This document shows positions 17,326 through 25,379 of a stretch of DNA of 64,000 nt, in pieces; position 1 is the stretch's first letter; every line of letters begins with the position of its first letter. Location: the NCBI GenBank assembly GCA_900542985.1, contig UQPQ01000003.1:25917-89916 (forward strand), read 5' to 3'. The notes under the pieces are model-generated. The model had not been told where the DNA came from. It searched no databases and saw only the letters and a list, made by a program, of their open reading frames with translations. A program made the position numbers and the translations under genes. Source of the stretch: an uncultured Bacteroides sp. Lineage in GTDB: Bacteria > Bacteroidota > Bacteroidia > Bacteroidales > Bacteroidaceae.

Positions 17326-18639
17326 ATGAATATCGCAATTGTAGGAACCGGATATGTCGGTTTGGTTACAGGTACTTGCTTCGCCGAAACAGGAGCAAAT
17401 GTGTATTGTGTAGATACAAACAAAGAAAAGATAGAAGCCTTGAAAAAAGGCATTATACCAATATACGAACCAGGATTGGAAGACATGGTGCTGCGCAATG
17501 TAAAAGCAGAACGCCTGCATTTTACCACTTCTCTGGAAGAATGTCTGGATAAGGTCACCATCGTATTCTGTGCGGTAGGAACCCCTCCCAATGAAGATGG
17601 AAGTGCCGACCTTTCGTATGTGCTGGATGTGGCCCGTACCATCGGTTCCTGCATGAATCAATATGTACTGGTCGTTACAAAAAGTACCGTACCGGTAGGT
17701 ACTGCCAAAAAAGTAAAAGCAGCCATTCACGAAGAACTGGAAAAAAGAGGATGCTCCATCGAGTTCGATGTTGCTTCGAATCCGGAATTCCTGAAGGAAG
17801 GCAATGCCATCAGCGACTTCATGACTCCAGACCGCGTTGTAGTAGGGGTTGAATCAGATAAGGCTAAAGAATTGATGACCAAGCTTTACCGTCCGTTCCT
17901 GCTCAACAATTTCCGTGTAATTTTCATGGATATTCCATCGGCAGAGATGACAAAATATGCTGCAAATTCCATGCTGGCTACCCGTATCAGTTTTATGAAC
18001 GATATCGCCAATTTGTGCGAACTGGTAGGAGCCGATGTAAACATGGTACGCAGCGGTATCGGTTCCGACAGCCGCATCGGACGCAAGTTCCTTTATCCAG
18101 GATGTGGATATGGAGGTTCCTGCTTCCCGAAAGACGTAAAAGCTCTTATCAAAACCGCAGAAGAAAACGGATACAGCATGCGTGTACTGAAAATGGTAGA
18201 AGAAGTAAACGAAGCACAGAAAGATATTCTGTTCCGTAAACTGCAGAAATATTACAACGGCAATCTGGAAGGCAAAACCATTGCCATGTGGGGGTTGGCC
18301 TTCAAGCCGGAAACAGACGACATGCGCGAAGCGCCTGCACTGGTACTTATCAAAAAACTTAAGGAAGCCGGCTGCCAGATTCGGGCATACGATCCGGCTG
18401 CTATGGAAGAAGCCAAACGCAGAGTGGGAGATACCATATATTACGCACGCGATATGTACGATGCCCTTCTCGATGCCGATGCCCTTCTGATGGTGACCGA
18501 ATGGAAGGAATTCCGTTTGCCGGCATGGGGAGTAATCAAGAAAACCATGAAAGCTCCGGTCATCTTCGACGGAAGAAATATATACGATGGAAACGAGCTG
18601 AATGATTTAGGCTTCGTATACCATTGTATAGGGAAATAA
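17326..18639 (+). CDS. ugd: UDP-glucose 6-dehydrogenase
   Basis: A 437-residue NAD-dependent enzyme that oxidises UDP-glucose to UDP-glucuronate for surface polysaccharides. I take the start MNIAIVGTGYVGLVTG at 17326 because it is the Rossmann beginning of the family; an upstream in-frame ATG at 17191 overlaps the opposite gene. Other motifs: VGTPPNEDGSADLSYV, KSTVPVGTA, NPEFLKEG, and the catalytic Cys in GYGGSCFPKD (about residue 260). It is followed closely by a CBM9-like gene (25 nt) and an SDR gene, probably one transcript. Confidence 0.96.
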   Translation: MNIAIVGTGYVGLVTGTCFAETGANVYCVDTNKEKIEALKKGIIPIYEPGLEDMVLRNVKAERLHFTTSLEECLDKVTIVFCAVGTPPNEDGSADLSYVLDVARTIGSCMNQYVLVVTKSTVPVGTAKKVKAAIHEELEKRGCSIEFDVASNPEFLKEGNAISDFMTPDRVVVGVESDKAKELMTKLYRPFLLNNFRVIFMDIPSAEMTKYAANSMLATRISFMNDIANLCELVGADVNMVRSGIGSDSRIGRKFLYPGCGYGGSCFPKDVKALIKTAEENGYSMRVLKMVEEVNEAQKDILFRKLQKYYNGNLEGKTIAMWGLAFKPETDDMREAPALVLIKKLKEAGCQIRAYDPAAMEEAKRRVGDTIYYARDMYDALLDADALLMVTEWKEFRLPAWGVIKKTMKAPVIFDGRNIYDGNELNDLGFVYHCIGK

Positions 18640-18664
18640 CAGATTATCACCTAATCGGAATAAC

Positions 18665-19321
18665 ATGAAAGAATTACACATCAAGAAACTGGCAGCATGC
18701 GGAGAGATAAAACCCGAGCAGATTCCTTCTTTATTTGAAAAGGAACAGATTGCATATCATGCTGTAGACAACGTAAACTGGAAAGAATATCCGTACAAGC
18801 CGGAAATGAGATTTGCCGTTGCCCACACAGGCGACCGTATTCTCTTACATTATCACATTACCGAAGAAAGTGTACGTGCCGTGGCACCCGCAGACAACGG
18901 ACGGGTATGGGAGGATGCCTGTGCAGAGTTTTTTATCCAGCCTGACGAAAAAGAAGACGTATACTATAACTTTGAGTGCAACTGTGCCGGCACCTTGCTG
19001 ATAGAATTCGGACGGGTAGGCGACCGTATGCATGCTCCTTCCGAAGCACTGGACAGCGTATCCCGATGGGCTTCACTCGGAAGAACTCCTTTCGAAGAAA
19101 AAGTGGGTTTATGTACTTGGAATTTAACGCTGATAATTCCCGTATCTGCATTCTTCCGTCATTCTATCCTCAATCTGGATGGCCTGACTGCACGTGCCAA
19201 TTTCTACAAGTGTGGCGATTTACTGCAGACACCTCACTTCCTGTCGTGGAGTCCTATCGACTTGCCTAAACCTTGTTTCCATTGTCCCGAGTTTTTCGGC
19301 AAAATCTATTTCGACAAATAA
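18665..19321 (+). CDS. CBM9-like carbohydrate-binding family protein
   Basis: A 218-residue protein of the family-9-like carbohydrate-binding fold. Characteristic segments are RFAVAHTGDRILLHYHITEE, VWEDACAEFFI and YYNFECNCAG, with LSWSPIDLPKPCFHCPEFFG near the end. There is no signal peptide, so it may act in the cytoplasm or be misread. The family is common in Bacteroides, mostly of unknown ligand. It is in a plausible operon between ugd and an SDR gene (15 nt gap). Confidence 0.85.
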   Translation: MKELHIKKLAACGEIKPEQIPSLFEKEQIAYHAVDNVNWKEYPYKPEMRFAVAHTGDRILLHYHITEESVRAVAPADNGRVWEDACAEFFIQPDEKEDVYYNFECNCAGTLLIEFGRVGDRMHAPSEALDSVSRWASLGRTPFEEKVGLCTWNLTLIIPVSAFFRHSILNLDGLTARANFYKCGDLLQTPHFLSWSPIDLPKPCFHCPEFFGKIYFDK

Positions 19322-19336
19322 AAAGGAGAACAGAGC

Positions 19337-20098
19337 ATGAAAGGAAAAACCGTACTGATAACCGGAGCCACCAGTGGCATTGGCGAAGGCTGTGCCCGTA
19401 AGTTTGCAGTCATGGGCTCGAACTTGATTCTGAACGGCAGAAACATCGAAAAACTCAACCAGTTGAAAGAGGAGCTCACCGCCTTGGGAGTAGAAGTACT
19501 TACTCTGCCTTTCGACGTAAGAGACCGTGCTGCCATGCGCGCAGCCATCGACTCCCTGCAAGGCCCGTGGCAGCAGATTGATGTACTGATAAACAATGCC
19601 GGACTGGTAATCGGGGTAGACAAAGAATTTGAAGGAAATCTTGACGAGTGGGACATTGTGCTCGACACCAATATAAAAGCCTTGCTCTCCATGACACGAA
19701 TGATTGTGCCGGGCATGGTCGCACGCGGACGCGGACACATCATCAATATCGGTTCCATTGCCGGCGATGCAGCTTATCCGGGAGGAAGTGTATATTGTGC
19801 TACCAAAGCTGCTGTAAAAGCCTTGTCGGACGGACTCCGGATCGATCTGGTAGACACTCCGCTGCGCGTAACGAACATTAAGCCGGGTATGGTAGAAACG
19901 AATTTCACTGTAGTACGTTATCGTGGCGACAAGCAGCGTGCCGACGACTTCTACAAGGGTATCCGCCCACTGACGGGTGATGACATTGCCGAAGTTGTTT
20001 ATTATGCAGCTTCGGCCCCCGAACACGTCCAGATAGCCGAAGTACTGGTTATGCCTACTCATCAGGCTACCGGAACCATCAGTTATAGAGAAAAATAA
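19337..20098 (+). CDS. SDR family NAD(P)-dependent oxidoreductase (YdfG-like)
   Basis: A 253-residue short-chain dehydrogenase. The cofactor motif GATSGIGEG is at about 9-17, NNAG at about 84-87, the catalytic Ser in NIGSIAG, and YCATK (Tyr and Lys, about 154-158) complete the active site. LNGRNIEKL suggests NADP preference through the Arg. It resembles YdfG-type 3-hydroxy acid dehydrogenases acting on L-allo-threonine or serine, but the substrate is not certain. The AAGGAGAA stretch (19322-19329) before its ATG is one of the few Shine-Dalgarno-like sequences seen. Confidence 0.92.
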   Translation: MKGKTVLITGATSGIGEGCARKFAVMGSNLILNGRNIEKLNQLKEELTALGVEVLTLPFDVRDRAAMRAAIDSLQGPWQQIDVLINNAGLVIGVDKEFEGNLDEWDIVLDTNIKALLSMTRMIVPGMVARGRGHIINIGSIAGDAAYPGGSVYCATKAAVKALSDGLRIDLVDTPLRVTNIKPGMVETNFTVVRYRGDKQRADDFYKGIRPLTGDDIAEVVYYAASAPEHVQIAEVLVMPTHQATGTISYREK

Positions 20099-20121
20099 TT
20101 TTTATTCTTATCTTATATCAT

Positions 20122-20162
20122 CAGGTGTATCGTTGGTTTATGCCAGCCATACACCTGTTTTT
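20122..20162 (+). terminator. Rho-independent terminator after the SDR gene
   Basis: CAGGTGTAT and ATACACCTG form a 9-bp stem with an 18-nt loop, followed by a T-rich run. Confidence 0.75.
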
Positions 20163-20378
20163 CTTTACACAGCCTTTTGTCTCTTTTCCTATTCTGACAT
20201 TTTGACAAGCGAAACGGATGTTTTCTTTCTTAAAACAGAGAAAAAGGCTTTTTCTGCTAACATACATTTCAGACAAAATCTTTACTCACGATGTAAAAAT
20301 TCTCTCATTCAAGCCGAAAACAGCGCTTAAAACATGCTTTACAGCATATATTTACCTTCATTATTACCCCTAATCACG

Positions 20379-20406
20379 ACTTGAATCGAAGCCTTCCGAT
20401 TCAAGT
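20379..20406. repeat. Perfect inverted repeat in the intergenic region
   Basis: ACTTGAATCG (20379-20388) and CGATTCAAGT (20397-20406) with an 8-nt loop. No T-run follows on either strand, so it is an operator-like or RNA-structure candidate rather than a terminator. Confidence 0.4.
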
Positions 20407-20535
20407 ATCATCGGCTTACGCGACTAATAACGTTTGCTATCGCGACCATTCACCTTTCCAATTCTTACTAAATGCGGAAAAACAGAATACCTTAAAACCG
20501 ATTTTCCAGCAAATTTCCTTCATAAGTACATAAAA

Positions 20536-20570
20536 AATCCATCGTTTATCCGATAACAAAACGATGGATT
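20536..20570 (-). terminator. Minus-strand terminator hairpin
   Basis: AATCCATCGTTT and AAACGATGGATT form a 12-bp stem; read on the minus strand it ends in a run of six T. It implies a minus-strand transcript ending here, possibly the HxlR mRNA with a 3' region of about 340 nt. Confidence 0.65.
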
Positions 20571-20905
20571 TAAGTTTAAATATCATATAAAAAGACATTC
20601 TTCTCCGCATTTCTTTTCCTTGAAGTCTTATTACGCACCAATTCATTGTCTTCCCGTTTTCAGAAAGGTTCAAAAAACCGGCAAAATCACAACCATTCCC
20701 GAATACGTGTGCAAATAACGCCGTGTAGAAGCATCAGAATTGACACTTTGCAATTATCATGTCGACAAGAAAAGAAGAGAATCAGAAACTTTCATTTTGT
20801 CAGAAAAAATATATCCCTCTTTTTACTGCCTTACCTTCAAACCTTATTCTCCAACTTGACAACAAAACACCCGTCGTTGATGTAAAATTATAGAAAATAT
20901 CTGAT

Positions 20906-21283
20906 TTACTTTTTTCTATGTTTTGACATATATGCCGAATTATCCAATGCCCATTTTATGAGATTATTTAGTATAGGAATTAAACTTTGGCCTACCTCTG
21001 TCAATGAATATTCCACTCTTGGAGGTATTTCGGCATATAATTTTCTTTTCACCAGCCCGTCGGCCTCAAGAGCCTTTAATGTCTCGGTAAGTACCTTAGG
21101 AGAAATATCCGGAATAGCCTTACTTATAATATTAAAGCGCGTTGCTTCATTTTCAGAAAGTACGCACAATATGAGCATAGCCCATTTACTGGAAAACCGC
21201 GACAACACATTCCGGATAGGGCATTCTTCTATACGAGTATATTTTTTTAGATTTTCTTGTAATTGCAAGCTGTTCATTTCCAA
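20906..21283 (-). CDS. HxlR family transcriptional regulator
   Basis: A 125-residue winged-helix regulator of the HxlR type. The core CPIRNVLSRFSSKWAMLILCVL, then FNIISKAIPDISPKVLTETLKAL (recognition helix) and the wing PPRVEYSLTEVGQSL are all typical. It has Cys at about 21 in the conserved CP position used by redox or electrophile sensing members. It is divergent from a cupin gene (137 nt between starts), a common regulator/target layout. The ATG at 21277 is an alternative start. Confidence 0.92.
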   Translation of the reverse strand: MEMNSLQLQENLKKYTRIEECPIRNVLSRFSSKWAMLILCVLSENEATRFNIISKAIPDISPKVLTETLKALEADGLVKRKLYAEIPPRVEYSLTEVGQSLIPILNNLIKWALDNSAYMSKHRKK

Positions 21284-21419
21284 TAATAATTACCTTAAAG
21301 TAAGTGGGTTACATTTATGTAACTTCTTGTTTATCAATATAAAAAGGATTAATTTTGCACTATCTGAATGATAGTAAGTTTAGAATACAAAGTTAATCAA
21401 CTTTATAAAAACAGAAAAT

Positions 21420-21830
21420 ATGAGCAACATTAAAATTATGAACAAGGGCGAAAAGTACGCTCACGCAACAATCGGTTGCATCAAGGGTTTTGAAGGTAAG
21501 CAGTTTGTGAAAGAAGCTACAGAAGCTACTTCATGTGAGATCTCGTTCGGTACATTGCCGACTGGGGCATCTGTTCCGTTCTTTCATAACCATAAGGCGA
21601 ATGAAGAAAACTACATTATCCTATCAGGATCCGGAAAGTTTCAGGTAAACGATGAAGTTTTCGAAATCAGTGAAGGGTCAATCGTTCGTGTATCACCAGG
21701 ATGTGACAGAAACTTAAAGTGTACTTCTGCTGAGCCTATGATTTATATCTGTATTCAGGCAAAGGATGGAAGTCTGGAAGGCTACACAATGACAGATGCC
21801 GAAATCACAGAACGCGAAAATCTGTTGTAA
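21420..21830 (+). CDS. Cupin domain protein
   Basis: A 136-residue small cupin. The metal-binding motif 1 region is GASVPFFHNHKANEENYIILSG (His, His, Glu ligands) and motif 2 continues through GSIVRVSPGCDRNLKC, where the usual second-motif His is replaced. It may be an isomerase, dioxygenase or sensor; the substrate is unknown. It faces the HxlR regulator and is likely controlled by it. It ends before a long hairpin at 21857-21919. Confidence 0.85.
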   Translation: MSNIKIMNKGEKYAHATIGCIKGFEGKQFVKEATEATSCEISFGTLPTGASVPFFHNHKANEENYIILSGSGKFQVNDEVFEISEGSIVRVSPGCDRNLKCTSAEPMIYICIQAKDGSLEGYTMTDAEITERENLL

Positions 21831-21856
21831 AAAGTTCTATTATTGATTACCTGATA

Positions 21857-21919
21857 AACTGAAAATCTCTGGCAATGACAGCATATTATATATTGTATCA
21901 TTGTCAGAGATTTTCAGTT
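21857..21919 (+). terminator. Long hairpin after the cupin gene
   Basis: AACTGAAAATCTCTGGCAATGA (21857-21878; shown split as AACTGAAAATC + TCTGGCAATGA) pairs with 21898-21919 with one mismatch, a 22-bp stem. The loop is AT-rich. The T-run is weak. It also lies at the end of the converging truncated flavodoxin gene, so it may serve both. Confidence 0.55.
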
Positions 21920-22024
21920 GTTCCTAATATCATATTCATAGTTTCCCAAGGAACCCCAAAGCAATGCATCAGAGATACAACTCACATTCTTTCCGTACGG
22001 TACATGCCTTCTTAAGCATCATGT

Positions 22025-22531
22025 TTACGATAGCAAGAGTCTGTTGCCCGGTATTGCTGGAGTGGAAAAGTCATTTCTTCTCAGTTTATTTCCAATCTGC
22101 TCTGCAAATGCTCTTAAATGCTCGTAATCCTCCTTATCCGGTCTGTTTGTGGCATATCGATGGGCTATCGAGTGTTCTGCAATTGCGACAACAGCTCCTA
22201 TAACAGAAAATCCGGCCTGCAGTACAATATCTTGAAGTTCTACCAAAGTATCCTCATAGGCACGGTTCCCATACACACAGACTATAACTGCTTTAGCACC
22301 ATTGCCCTGAATCTTTGCTATGCGCTCTGCTGCTGTAGAAGGTACGCGCCCACTATAGGATGGAACGGCAACAATAGCCGTATCTTCATTAGTCAATGAG
22401 AATTTATGAAAATCCTCATTACCGTTTGACAAATCAATACATCTAATCTCCTGACTCAATTCGGTTGCCAGAAAATCGGCAACTTTTTTCGTTCCACCTG
22501 TCGGACTGAAAGTTATTTCATAAATATTCAT
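22025..22531 (-). CDS. Flavodoxin domain protein, apparently missing its ferredoxin domain
   Basis: A 168-residue protein starting MNIYEITFSPTGGTKKVAD, the N-terminus of the flavodoxin-ferredoxin fusion (EFR1) family; an in-frame ATG at 22591 would add 20 non-conserved residues. The FMN-binding SPTGGTKK and VPSYSGRVPSTAAERI segments are intact. Family members usually continue for about 90 residues into a 4Fe-4S ferredoxin domain after an IPGNRPY-like linker. Here the chain reads IPGNRLLLS and stops. I see no CxxCxxC sequence downstream, so the second domain appears lost. It may still act as a flavodoxin or may be decaying. Confidence 0.75.
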   Translation of the reverse strand: MNIYEITFSPTGGTKKVADFLATELSQEIRCIDLSNGNEDFHKFSLTNEDTAIVAVPSYSGRVPSTAAERIAKIQGNGAKAVIVCVYGNRAYEDTLVELQDIVLQAGFSVIGAVVAIAEHSIAHRYATNRPDKEDYEHLRAFAEQIGNKLRRNDFSTPAIPGNRLLLS

Positions 22532-22686
22532 ATCTTTTATCTCCTCTATTGGAAGCAATTCACCTTTGGTATTTCTCTGTACATTTTCCAAAGTATTTAT
22601 GGAAGCAGCTTTCTCGTTTTAAACTTTTTTCTTTCACAACATTTATATCACGCAATAAATATCCCATTTCTTTGGGATTTATTTTA

Positions 22687-23061
22687 TTACAATACATACT
22701 GCGCCAAAACTCTCTGCACCTCCGCTACATTCGACTCACGGCCAAACTGTTGCTCCAGCGGCTCATCACAACCCCGTACCCAGATTTTTATTTCTGCATC
22801 CATATCAAATGTACCGGCAGTTTCCACCGAGAACCGTTCGATAGAACGATAGGGGATAGAATAATATTCCTTCTTTTTACCCGTCACCCCCTGCGTGTCC
22901 TGTATAATCAGGCGTTTGTTGGTAAACACCCACTTATCACGTATCAGTTTATACGCTTTTTCTATTTTCTCCCCCTCGCACAGTAAAGGCTGATATTCAT
23001 TTTTCAAAGCATTGGCATCCATTTCGGATACATTTCCCAAAAGAGCATTAAAAAGTCCCAT
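22687..23061 (-). CDS. PH domain-containing protein (bacterial bPH type)
   Basis: A 124-residue single-domain protein of the bacterial pleckstrin-homology fold. Conserved pieces are LCEGEKIEKAYKLIRDKWVF, TNKRLIIQDTQGVTGKKKEY and SIPYRSIERFSVETAGTFD. Related YvbH-like proteins are widespread and of unknown function. No signal peptide or membrane helix. It is 79 nt downstream of the S9 peptidase stop on the same strand and may be co-transcribed with it. Confidence 0.88.
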   Translation of the reverse strand: MGLFNALLGNVSEMDANALKNEYQPLLCEGEKIEKAYKLIRDKWVFTNKRLIIQDTQGVTGKKKEYYSIPYRSIERFSVETAGTFDMDAEIKIWVRGCDEPLEQQFGRESNVAEVQRVLAQYVL

Positions 23062-23140
23062 AGTATTGTTATTAAGTAAAACATTTTCTCCCTTGCCTGC
23101 ATTTTAAACACAAGACAAGGGAGAATTATAAATCAGATTA

Positions 23141-25252
23141 TTATTTCTTATCCTTCAACCATCTGTCGAGCCAGTTGAAGAAAGTTCTTTGCCATAAAAT
23201 TCCATTCTGAGGTTTCAGCACCCAGTGATTTTCATCGGGGAATACAAGAAGTTGGGCAGGTACTCCTCTCAACTTAGCCGCATTAAAGGCAGCCATACCT
23301 TGTGAAGCAAGGATACGGTAGTCTTTTTCTCCGTGAATACAAAGAATAGGAGTATCCCATTTGTCAACAAACAAATGCGGAGAATTGGCATAACTGCGCT
23401 GCACAGCCGGATTTTCTTTATCCCAATACGGACCACCCAAGTCCCAGTTTGCAAACCAAAGTTCTTCGGTTTCCAGATACTGCTGTTCCATATTGAAGAA
23501 TCCGTCGTGCGCAATAAAGGCTTTAAACCGCTTGTTATGATGTCCGGCAAGCCAGTATACAGAATATCCGCCGAAACTTGCTCCTACACAACCTAAACGG
23601 TCTTTATCTACGTAAGGTTCCTGAGCAATATCATCGATAGCACTCAAATAATCGTCCATACAATGACCACCATAATTGGTGCTTATTTCCTCCAGCCATT
23701 CCATACCGAATCCCGGCAATCCGCGACGGTTCGGAGCAATAACGATATAATCATTTGCTGCCATAATCTGCAAATTCCATCGATAGCTCCAAAACTGGCT
23801 GACAGGACTTTGCGGTCCACCTTCACAGAAGAGAAGGGTAGGATACTTCTTATTCGGATCGAAATTGGCAGGATAAACTACCCACGAAAGCATATCTTTT
23901 CCATCCACTGTCTTTGTCCAACGTGGCTCAACCTTACCCAAGTTCAACTGACTGAAAATATGGTCGTTTTCTTTAGTGATACGCACCACTTCCGTTTTTT
24001 TCTTCAGACTTACGGTAAAGAGTTCATCGGCTGCGCTCAAAGAATGGCGTTTGGTAAGCAACTGCTTATCATTCAGAACAGCTACCGAAGCATAGTCGTA
24101 CATACCGTCTGTCAGCTGCTTTACTTCACCCTTAAGGTTTGTACTATGAATCATGCTGGTAGCATGCCATACACCGGTAAAATACAGAGTCTTTCCATCC
24201 GGCGCCCAGCAATAATCGTCTACTCCCGACTGGAATGATTCAGTCACATAGGTTTTCTGCCCGCTCTTCAAATCCATTACGCACAAACGGTTGCGGTCGC
24301 TTTCATAGCCGTCACGCTCCATGCTTTGCCATGCAATCCGTTTACCGTCTGGCGAGAACTTAGGATTAGTATCATAACCCATATTCTTATCTGTAGCATC
24401 CTCTTTACACAGATTGCGTGTCTGCTTGTTTTCTATATCGTAAAGATAAATATCCGAATCGGTAGATACAGAATACTCTTTTCCTGTTTTTTTACGGCAC
24501 GTATAAGCAATCTGCTTTGAATCAGTGCTCCATGCTATCTGTTCGATACCTCCGAAAGGTTTCATAGGCGACTCATAAGGCTCACCTTGCAGAATATCGG
24601 TTGCCTGTCCTACTTTATTGCCATCAAACGAAGCCACAAACGGATGGGGTACAGACTGCACCCATTCATCCCAATGCTTGTACATCAGGTCGTCTATTAC
24701 CATACCGCTGGCTTTATCCAGGTCGGGATACAAATCCGAGGTACGTTTACCGTATTTTACCTGAGAGATAAAGACCACTTTGCTTCCATCGGGAGAAAAT
24801 CGGAAACCTTCTATATCTCCTTCATAATTTGAAAGCTGTTTGCGTCCGGAGCCATCTATATTCATCTCCCATATCTGAGAGCTTCCTCCTTCCGAAGTAA
24901 GGAAAGCAATCTTCTGACCTCCTTTAATCCATGCAGGCTCCATCTCGCTGGCTGCGCCTGTAGTAAGTAGAGTATTTTCCGAACCATCTGCATTCATTAT
25001 ATAAATTACAGTATGGCTCTTGTTTGCCTTTACACTATAATAAGATACGGTATAAACAATCCGTTTGCCATCGGGAGAGACACTCGAACTGCCGATACGT
25101 CCCATTGCCCACAGCGCTTCAGGAGTAAGGCGGCCGTCCTTGACCGTAACTTCCTGCTTACCGATAATCTCTGCAGCCACACCAGGCTCAATATGTGCTG
25201 CTGATGCAGCCAGCACCATAGCAGCCGTCATCGTCATAAAATTCTTATTCAT
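23141..25252 (-). CDS. S9 family peptidase (prolyl oligopeptidase family, DPP5-like)
   Basis: A 703-residue exported serine peptidase. An N-terminal signal peptide (MNKNFMTMTAAMVLAASAAH, cleavage near 20-27) is followed by a beta-propeller of WD40/TolB-like repeats (FSPDGSKVVFIS, FSPDGKRIAWQS, WAPDGKTLYFTG). The C-terminal alpha/beta hydrolase has Ser559 in GASFGGYS, Asp644 in GEKDYR and His676 in ENHW. This fits periplasmic dipeptidyl-peptidase V-like enzymes that clip dipeptides from imported oligopeptides. It has its own -7 TACATTTG and is separated from yidC by a terminator. Confidence 0.95.
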   Translation of the reverse strand: MNKNFMTMTAAMVLAASAAHIEPGVAAEIIGKQEVTVKDGRLTPEALWAMGRIGSSSVSPDGKRIVYTVSYYSVKANKSHTVIYIMNADGSENTLLTTGAASEMEPAWIKGGQKIAFLTSEGGSSQIWEMNIDGSGRKQLSNYEGDIEGFRFSPDGSKVVFISQVKYGKRTSDLYPDLDKASGMVIDDLMYKHWDEWVQSVPHPFVASFDGNKVGQATDILQGEPYESPMKPFGGIEQIAWSTDSKQIAYTCRKKTGKEYSVSTDSDIYLYDIENKQTRNLCKEDATDKNMGYDTNPKFSPDGKRIAWQSMERDGYESDRNRLCVMDLKSGQKTYVTESFQSGVDDYCWAPDGKTLYFTGVWHATSMIHSTNLKGEVKQLTDGMYDYASVAVLNDKQLLTKRHSLSAADELFTVSLKKKTEVVRITKENDHIFSQLNLGKVEPRWTKTVDGKDMLSWVVYPANFDPNKKYPTLLFCEGGPQSPVSQFWSYRWNLQIMAANDYIVIAPNRRGLPGFGMEWLEEISTNYGGHCMDDYLSAIDDIAQEPYVDKDRLGCVGASFGGYSVYWLAGHHNKRFKAFIAHDGFFNMEQQYLETEELWFANWDLGGPYWDKENPAVQRSYANSPHLFVDKWDTPILCIHGEKDYRILASQGMAAFNAAKLRGVPAQLLVFPDENHWVLKPQNGILWQRTFFNWLDRWLKDKK

Positions 25253-25293
25253 TTATTTCTCGTTTTTAAAGTTGAATATTCTTCCTTGTCCTA

Positions 25294-25301
25294 CAAATGT
25301 A
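25294..25301 (-). promoter_or_regulatory. -7 element for the S9 peptidase gene
   Basis: CAAATGTA on the plus strand reads TACATTTG on the minus strand, about 42 nt upstream of the ATG. Confidence 0.5.
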
Positions 25302-25325
25302 CAAAAAAGAGCGTATAGAAAAGAA

Positions 25326-25357
25326 AAGAGCGACTTACTTTTAGGTAAATCGCTCTT
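25326..25357 (-). terminator. Terminator after yidC
   Basis: AAGAGCGACTTAC and GTAAATCGCTCTT form a 13-bp stem with one mismatch; the minus-strand reading continues TTCTTTTC. Confidence 0.7.
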
Positions 25358-25379
25358 GATATCTATTCTTCGAAAGAAT

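Larger units (their letters stand above)
20099..20905. other. Intergenic region between the SDR gene and the HxlR gene
   Basis: 807 bases without a supported gene. It contains the SDR terminator (20122-20162), a perfect 10-bp palindrome with an 8-nt loop (20379-20406) and a minus-strand terminator hairpin (20536-20570). A 78-codon frame on the minus strand (20437-20673) runs across that hairpin and has no recognisable family, so I do not annotate it. No tRNA, CRISPR or IS is seen. Confidence 0.55.

Noticed and set aside
17212..17730. N-terminal extension of the SPOR-domain protein
   Set aside because: It reads antisense through the promoter and coding region of UDP-glucose dehydrogenase, and the HU-CCDC81 domain begins at the ATG at 17211.
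19220..20062. 280-codon minus-strand frame opposite the SDR gene
   Set aside because: Antisense shadow of a strongly supported SDR gene; no recognisable motif.
20437..20673. 78-codon minus-strand frame
   Set aside because: It runs across a minus-strand terminator hairpin, has no recognisable domain and lies in AT-rich non-coding DNA.
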